Below, piece by piece: positions 58,799 through 64,000 of a DNA stretch of 64,000 nt (the first letter of the stretch is position 1; each line of letters starts with the position of its first letter). Made by a program: the position numbers and the translations under genes. The notes below the pieces were generated by a model. That model was not told the origin of the DNA, did no database searches, and saw only the letters and a program-made list of their open reading frames with translations. The stretch is taken from assembly GCA_027485165.1 (NCBI GenBank), contig JAIXRN010000036.1:78106-142105 (forward strand). Direction: 5' to 3'. This DNA comes from Rubrivivax sp. GTDB lineage: Bacteria; Pseudomonadota; Gammaproteobacteria; Burkholderiales; Burkholderiaceae_C.

Positions 58799-59805
58799 CA
58801 AAACGAGTCAGCCTGACGCAGTACCTGGTCGAACAGCAGCGCGAGCACGGGCTGATCCCGGCGCAACTAAGGCTGCTGATCGAAGTCGTCGCCCGCGCCT
58901 GCAAGCGCATCGCGATTGCCGTCAACAAGGGCGCCCTGGGCGACGTGCTGGGCAGCGCCGGCACCGACAACGTGCAGGGCGAAGTGCAGAAGAAGCTGGA
59001 CGTCATCAGCAACGAAGTGCTGATCGAGGCCAACGAATGGGGCGGCCACCTGGCGGCCATGGCCAGCGAGGAAATGGACAGCATCCACGTCGTCCCCAAC
59101 CGCTATCCGCAAGGCGAATACATGCTGCTGTTCGACCCGCTGGACGGCAGCAGCAACATCGACGTCAACGTCAGCATCGGCACCATCTTCAGCGTGCTGC
59201 GCAAGGTCACGAACACGCGCGGCATCAGCGAAGAAGACTTCCTGCAGCCCGGCAAGCAGCAAGCCGCAGCGGGCTACTGCGTCTACGGCCCGCAGACCAC
59301 CCTGGTGCTGACGGTGGGCAGCGGCGTGGCGATGTTCACGCTGGACCGCGAGACGGGCAGCTGGGTCCTGACCGACGACGAACTGCGCATTCCGGAAGAC
59401 ACCAAGGAATTCGCCATCAACATGTCGAACATGCGCCACTGGGCCCCGCCGATGCGCCAGTACATCGACGAATGCCTGGCCGGCAAGACCGGCCCGCGCG
59501 GCAAGGACTTCAACATGCGCTGGGTGGCCAGCATGGTGGCCGACGTACACCGCATCCTGACCCGCGGCGGCGTCTTCATGTACCCCTGGGACCAGCGGGA
59601 ACCCGACAAGCCCGGCAAGCTGCGCCTGATGTACGAGGCCAACCCGATGGCCTTCCTGGTGGAACAGGCCGGCGGCATGGCCACCAACGCCAAGGAACGC
59701 ATCCTGGACCTGCAGCCCACGCGGCTGCACGAACGCGTGAGCGTGGTGCTGGGGTCGAAGAACGAGGTCGAGCGCGTCACGGCCTACCACCGCGACGCTG
59801 GCTGA
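58795..59805 (+). CDS. fbp: Fructose-1,6-bisphosphatase class I
   Basis: The protein has 336 residues and hydrolyses fructose 1,6-bisphosphate in gluconeogenesis. The phosphatase metal loop [19 protein letters not shown] is intact, and [20 protein letters not shown] and [18 protein letters not shown] form the substrate-binding part. The start at 58795 overlaps the pepN stop by four bases; upstream frame lies over pepN and is not coding. Convergent with the small DUF2805-like gene (19-base gap). Confidence 0.96.
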   Translation: MTKRVSLTQYLVEQQREHGLIPAQLRLLIEVVARACKRIAIAVNKGALGDVLGSAGTDNVQGEVQKKLDVISNEVLIEANEWGGHLAAMASEEMDSIHVVPNRYPQGEYMLLFDPLDGSSNIDVNVSIGTIFSVLRKVTNTRGISEEDFLQPGKQQAAAGYCVYGPQTTLVLTVGSGVAMFTLDRETGSWVLTDDELRIPEDTKEFAINMSNMRHWAPPMRQYIDECLAGKTGPRGKDFNMRWVASMVADVHRILTRGGVFMYPWDQREPDKPGKLRLMYEANPMAFLVEQAGGMATNAKERILDLQPTRLHERVSVVLGSKNEVERVTAYHRDAG

Positions 59806-59824
59806 GCAGCCCGCCGCTGCTGGA

Positions 59825-60040
59825 TCAGCGGCGCCCCACCTTGCGCGGCGCCACGCCGCCGCGCGAAGCCCAGAGCTTGTAGGCATTGGGCGTGAGCTCG
59901 CGCTTGAGCAACTGCACCACCTGGCCCGGCGACAGGCCGTGGCGAGTCATGACCTCGGCATAGGGCGGCCTGGCGTTCCAGGCCAGGTCGATGACGCTGC
60001 GGATCTCTTCCGCGCTCAGGCGGGGGACGGGCTTGGCCAT
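59825..60040 (-). CDS. Small DUF2805/TIGR03643-like protein
   Basis: The protein has 71 residues. AEEIRSVIDLAWNARPPYAEV and HGLSPGQVVQLLKRELTPNA match the short family in which a helix-turn-helix-like core is followed by YKLWASRG and a basic tail; the function is unknown, with nucleic-acid binding possible. I chose ATG at 60040; a TTG 24 bases upstream is the alternative. It lies between fbp and the tmRNA, on the tmRNA strand, past the ssrA terminator. Confidence 0.75.
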   Translation of the reverse strand: MAKPVPRLSAEEIRSVIDLAWNARPPYAEVMTRHGLSPGQVVQLLKRELTPNAYKLWASRGGVAPRKVGRR

Positions 60041-60066
60041 GGCAGTCCGTGCAAAGAAGTTCAAGC

Positions 60067-60099
60067 AAAAAAACTGCCCGGGCTCTTTCGAGGCCGGGC
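60067..60099 (-). terminator. Intrinsic terminator of ssrA
   Basis: On the minus strand GCCCGG and CCGGGC pair (60099-60094 with 60081-60076), with an inner CTC-GAAA-GAG stem, followed by AG and seven T. It lies ten bases after the tmRNA CCA end, a textbook terminator. Confidence 0.9.
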
Positions 60100-60108
60100 T
60101 GTGTGTGG

Positions 60109-60483
60109 TGGTGGAACCGGGGGGAATCGAACCCCCGTCCGCAAGCCATTGCCGATCGGTTCTACATGCGTAGCCGTCTGATTTGGATTTAAGGCCTCAG
60201 GTCGCGCAGCGGCACGCTACCTGAACCCCGAGTCATTTGGTTTTAGGCCCACCGCGAATGACACGCGGCAGGACGAGCCAATGTGAATGACCTCGCAGTC
60301 CTTCGGTATTACCCGTCAGACCCAGCCCATCGGCCAACTGTTGCGAGGCTCACCGGTTTTAAGCGGCGAGGGCGTACGTTTGATCGTTCGCAGTTACTTT
60401 GTTTCCAGATGGATTTACGAGCTGACTGGTGCTCGGCATGCTCCGGGTCGACTCCGCACCCACGTCGAAGCCAGGTCGGTCCC
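60109..60483 (-). ncRNA. ssrA: Transfer-messenger RNA (tmRNA)
   Basis: The 375-base RNA rescues stalled ribosomes with SmpB. Its tRNA-like ends pair: GGGACCG at the 5' end (60483-60477) with CGGTTCC before A-CCA (60119-60109), and the T arm has GGTTCGATTCC. A resume codon GCG opens the tag ANDQTYALAA. The 5' block (GACCTGGCTTCGACGTGGG) is the usual tmRNA start. The gene sits close behind gph with a promoter reading out of its 3' end, and ends at a strong terminator. Confidence 0.97.
60359..60391 (-). other. tmRNA tag reading frame
   Basis: GCG AAC GAT CAA ACG TAC GCC CTC GCC GCT TAA reads ANDQTYALAA and a stop. With the alanine carried by the tmRNA itself, stalled proteins receive AANDQTYALAA, whose ALAA end is the ClpXP/ClpAP degron. 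Confidence 0.97.
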
Positions 60484-60492
60484 AGACCCTTG

Positions 60493-60519
60493 AGTTTAGG
60501 CCAGTTCCAGGCTTTGCAA
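60493..60519 (-). promoter_or_regulatory. Probable ssrA promoter inside the end of gph
   Basis: On the minus strand TTGCAA (60519-60514), 15 bases, then TAAACT (60498-60493) lie just upstream of the tmRNA 5' end at 60483. The -10 box covers the gph stop codon. The spacer is two bases shorter than ideal. Confidence 0.45.
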
Positions 60520-61164
60520 GAGCGCATTCGGGTGCGCCAACACGGCGTCTGCAGCCCAGTCTTCGGGCCGGCCGCCGTGGCCCAGATAGCCCCAGGCGGC
60601 TGCGGCGGTGGCCATGCCAGCGGCGCGGCCAGCCTGGATGTCGCGCACGTCATCGCCCACATAGACGCAGTGGGCAGGTTCGATGGCCAGTTGCAGGGCA
60701 GCGGCCAGCAGCGGGGCCGGGTGGGGCTTGGTGTGCGGCGTACTGTCACCCGCCACCAGGACCGGTGTCCGCGGCACCAGGCCCAGCGCCCGCGCCATGG
60801 GGTCGGCAAAACGGTGAGCCTTGTTGGTTACGATGCCCCAGGCCAGGCCAGCAGCTTCCAGCCTGTCCAGCAGGGCCTGGATGCCATCGAACAGCCGCGT
60901 CTTGTCCAGGAGTCGGTGCACGTAGCGGTCCAGAAACTCGTCGCGCAGCGCGTCGTAACCGTCCTGCCCCGGATGCAGGCCGAAAGCCGTACCCACCATC
61001 CCCCGTGCGCCTGAGCCGACAGCGGGCCGCAGCGCGGCGAGCGACAGCGCGGGCAGGCCACGGGCCTGCAGCATGTCGTTGGTCGCGTCAGCCAGGCCCG
61101 GAGCGCTGTCGGCCAGGGTGCCGTCCAGGTCGAAGAGCACCGCCCTGGCCGTCAGGCGCGCCAT
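60496..61164 (-). CDS. gph: Phosphoglycolate phosphatase (HAD family)
   Basis: The protein has 222 residues. HAD motif I is FDLDGTLADS (Asp12, Asp14), motif II is WGIVTNKAHR, motif III lies in PHTKPHPAPLL and motif IV is YVGDDVRDIQAG. It removes phosphate from 2-phosphoglycolate, a product of DNA repair and oxygenation. The ATG shares its A with the ubiG stop, so ubiG-gph are coupled as in many proteobacteria. The frame upstream overlaps ubiG and is not coding. Confidence 0.93.
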   Translation of the reverse strand: MARLTARAVLFDLDGTLADSAPGLADATNDMLQARGLPALSLAALRPAVGSGARGMVGTAFGLHPGQDGYDALRDEFLDRYVHRLLDKTRLFDGIQALLDRLEAAGLAWGIVTNKAHRFADPMARALGLVPRTPVLVAGDSTPHTKPHPAPLLAAALQLAIEPAHCVYVGDDVRDIQAGRAAGMATAAAAWGYLGHGGRPEDWAADAVLAHPNALLQSLELA

Positions 61165-61865
61165 CACACAGGCTTGCGGCAGGCCACGAGGTAGTTCACG
61201 CTGGTGTCCTGAGACAGCCAGTAGCGCCGGGTCAGCGGGTTGTATTCCATGCCACGGCTGCCCTGCAGCGCCAGGCCGCCATCGCGGCACCACCGCGCCA
61301 GTTCGCTGGGCTTGATGAACTTCGCGTACTCGTGCGTGCCCCTGGGCAGCAGGCGCAACACATATTCGGCCCCGACGATGGCAAACAGGAACGACTTGGG
61401 GTTGCGGTTCAGGGTCGAGAAGAACACCCAGCCCCCGGGCTTGGCCAGCTGGCTGCAGGCGCGCACCACGGCCGATGGGTCTGGCACGTGTTCGAGCATC
61501 TCCATGCAGGTGACCACGTCGAAGCTGGCGGGCTGCTCGGCGGCCAGGGCTTCGGTGGCGATTTCCCGGTACTGCAGGTTGTCCACACCCGATTCCAGCG
61601 CGTGCAGCCGGGCTACCCCCAGGGGCTTGGCAGCCAGATCGATGCCGGTCACCTGTGCCGCGCGGCGTGCCATGGCCTCGGCCAATATGCCACCGCCACA
61701 GCCCACATCCAGCACGTTCTTGCCGCGCAGAACGGCCAGTTCGTCTATCCATTCCAAGCGCAGCGGATTGATCTGGTGCAGCGGACGGAACTCGCTTTCC
61801 GGGTCCCACCAGCGGTGGGCCAGATCGCTGAATTTCGACAGTTCCTGGGCGTCAACGTTTTGCAT
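61164..61865 (-). CDS. ubiG: Ubiquinone biosynthesis O-methyltransferase
   Basis: The protein has 233 residues and performs both O-methylations of ubiquinone synthesis. Signatures: [20 protein letters not shown] at the N-terminus, SAM-binding [16 protein letters not shown] (from residue 51), [13 protein letters not shown] and [16 protein letters not shown]. It starts six bases after a TAGGAT box without Shine-Dalgarno and overlaps gph by one base. Confidence 0.96.
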   Translation of the reverse strand: MQNVDAQELSKFSDLAHRWWDPESEFRPLHQINPLRLEWIDELAVLRGKNVLDVGCGGGILAEAMARRAAQVTGIDLAAKPLGVARLHALESGVDNLQYREIATEALAAEQPASFDVVTCMEMLEHVPDPSAVVRACSQLAKPGGWVFFSTLNRNPKSFLFAIVGAEYVLRLLPRGTHEYAKFIKPSELARWCRDGGLALQGSRGMEYNPLTRRYWLSQDTSVNYLVACRKPV

Positions 61866-61871
61866 GTGGGC

Positions 61872-61877
61872 ATCCTA
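61872..61877 (-). promoter_or_regulatory. -10-like box six bases before ubiG
   Basis: TAGGAT on the minus strand ends six bases before the ubiG ATG, again predicting a leaderless transcript. Confidence 0.45.
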
Positions 61878-61965
61878 GCGAAAGCACCGGCGCCAGCGCC
61901 GCGCATGGGCAAACGGGGTTCCAGCGCCGCGACCCGTAGGCGATGTGCACATGGGCGTCGGAAAC

Positions 61966-61988
61966 GAAAAACCCCGCCGAAGCGGGGT
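61966..61988 (-). terminator. Intrinsic terminator of ompA
   Basis: On the minus strand ACCCCGC, TTCG, GCGGGGT make a 7-bp stem with a stable tetraloop (61988-61971), followed by TTTTCG. It lies about 33 bases after the ompA stop. Confidence 0.92.
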
Positions 61989-62021
61989 GTTCAACAGCGG
62001 CAGCCCGAAGGCTGCGAGCCA

Positions 62022-62717
62022 TTACTTGCGGGCGCGGGTGCCCACCACTTCGACTTCCACGCGACGGTTTTTCGCGCGGCCTTCGGCGGTCTTGTTGTCG
62101 GCGACAGGCGAGCCTTCGCCCTTGCCTTCGGTGTAGACACGGTTCTTCTCGACGCCCTTGGACACCAGGAAATTCTTGACCGCGTCGGCACGGGCAACCG
62201 ACAGCTTGTTGTTGTAGGCGTCGCTACCCACCGAGTCGGTGTGTCCGACAGCGATGATGACTTCCAAGTTCACGCCTTGCGTCTTGTCAACCAGGTCAGC
62301 CAGCTTGGCCTGGGCTTCCGGCTTCAGAACTGCTTTGTTGAAGTCGAAGAAAGCGTCGGCGGCGAAGGTCACTTTTTCGCTAACCGGGGCAGGCGGCACG
62401 ACCGGGGCCGGGGCGGGCGCCGGGGGTCGGGCAGGAGCCGGTGCCGGGGCGGGCGGCGCCATGGGGGCCGGAGCCGGCGGCGGCGGGGCCGGCGGCTTCA
62501 GTGCACCGTCGCACTTTTCGTCGGCGGTGGCCGGGGTCCAGCTGGAATTGCGCCAGCACAGTTCGTTCGTCCCGTTCTTCCACACCGTCCCGTCGCTGGC
62601 ACGCCAGTTGTCGACGGACTTCGGGGCCATGCCGCCGTGAGCGGCAGCGAAAGATGCGACCGGGGCGGCAAGTGCGACGGATGCGAACAGCATCGCCACC
62701 TTGTTCAGTTTCTTCAT
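62022..62717 (-). CDS. ompA: OmpA family outer-membrane protein
   Basis: The protein has 231 residues from the ATG at 62717, with GAGAGGAGAA upstream. A signal peptide (KVAMLFASVALAAPVASFA) is followed by a short domain with Cys54 and Cys69 (a possible disulfide), then a Pro/Ala-rich linker (about residues 75-112) and the OmpA C-terminal peptidoglycan-binding domain: FFDFNKAVLKPEAQAKL, VGHTDSVGSDAYNNKLS and NRRVEVEV. There is no N-terminal beta-barrel, so it is the short betaproteobacterial type. The strong ribosome site and terminator suggest high expression. The 62718-63009 gap holds its promoter (not identified) and that of gyrA. Confidence 0.93.
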   Translation of the reverse strand: MKKLNKVAMLFASVALAAPVASFAAAHGGMAPKSVDNWRASDGTVWKNGTNELCWRNSSWTPATADEKCDGALKPPAPPPPAPAPMAPPAPAPAPARPPAPAPAPVVPPAPVSEKVTFAADAFFDFNKAVLKPEAQAKLADLVDKTQGVNLEVIIAVGHTDSVGSDAYNNKLSVARADAVKNFLVSKGVEKNRVYTEGKGEGSPVADNKTAEGRAKNRRVEVEVVGTRARK

Positions 62718-62927
62718 TGATTCTCCTCTCGAGAAAGCCGCACCGGGGTGCGAGACGTCCAAAGCAACAAGCCAAATTGCGAGTACTTAACCGGGTAAAC
62801 CCCGCTTCCACGGGCATTTACCACCGACGAAGGATTGTGCCATAGGGTGTCGGTGCCCTCGCATTCTGGCGCTTGACTCATGACGGGCTGGCGAGCCTGT
62901 TGCTCTGCCGCGACACGGCGCCCCCCG

Positions 62928-62933
62928 TAGAAT
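62928..62933 (+). promoter_or_regulatory. Possible -10 box of gyrA
   Basis: TAGAAT lies 76 bases before the gyrA ATG in the divergent gap with ompA. No -35 box at standard spacing is clear. Confidence 0.35.
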
Positions 62934-63009
62934 CAGGCCCTTCCGAGGGCGCCTACGACGCCTGCACCGACCCGACCCGCAACGCCATCAGCCGCGTCTG
63001 CCGCACCGA

Positions 63010-64000
<991 letters not shown>

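Overview
The window is very GC-rich, gene-dense DNA from a bacterium, almost certainly a betaproteobacterium of the order Burkholderiales (a Leptothrix/Rubrivivax/Ideonella-like relative is my best guess). The evidence is the tmRNA with tag ANDQTYALAA, the order argH / algZ-algR / ppc / hemC-hemD-hemX-hemY, a DUF1841 gene, a prfB gene with the classical +1 frameshift site, PEP-CTERM proteins, and lctP-lldD lactate utilisation. No transposase, integrase, phage gene, CRISPR array or rRNA operon is visible, so this is ordinary chromosome rather than a mobile island. No stretch over about 300 bases is without a gene.

Layout. 1-4.9 kb: the start of an acyl-CoA synthetase gene, a degenerate HD-GYP protein, a GNAT acetyltransferase, a secreted PEP-CTERM subtilisin-like protease and tRNA-Arg(ACG). 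4.9-20 kb is the most accessory-looking part. It holds a three-subunit molybdenum hydroxylase (medium, small and large subunits) divergent from a TetR regulator, with a perfect palindromic operator between them. The regulator is followed by a VOC-fold enzyme, a flavin monooxygenase resembling 2,6-dihydroxypyridine 3-hydroxylase, a complete Liv-type ABC importer (KHMGF) and a TRAP importer with a TatT lipoprotein. Together they look like an uptake and ring-hydroxylation pathway for an N-heteroaromatic or similar compound. I regard this as the best candidate for an undescribed system here.

20-33 kb is core metabolism: hemY, hemX, hemD, hemC (haem synthesis), divergent ppc, a DUF4394 PEP-CTERM protein, the algZ/algR-like two-component pair, argH, a DUF4399 protein and dinB. 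34-40.5 kb: a LysR regulator, lactate permease and L-lactate dehydrogenase, then a response regulator and hybrid histidine kinase pair. 40.5-46.9 kb: MaoC dehydratase and an orphan ParA ATPase, divergent from a KefG-like/KefC potassium efflux pair, a RutE-like nitroreductase, a DUF1841 protein and a peptide-type binding protein. 47-54.9 kb: an intact HD-GYP phosphodiesterase, nadC, a PAS hybrid kinase with an SPV/SPD repeat, copper ATPase copA and an alpha/beta hydrolase. 54.9-64 kb: prfB (frameshifted), pepN, fbp, a small DUF2805-like protein, ssrA (tmRNA), gph, ubiG, ompA and the start of gyrA.

Regulatory signals that can be read directly include the TetR operator, four good intrinsic terminators or hairpins (tRNA-Arg, dctM/hemY, ssrA, ompA), a hairpin downstream of ppc, and a recurrent pattern in which a -10-like box ends 5-7 bases before the ATG of genes without a Shine-Dalgarno (hemC, dinB, the lysR-type gene, DUF1841, nadC, prfB, ubiG). 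That pattern suggests leaderless mRNAs.
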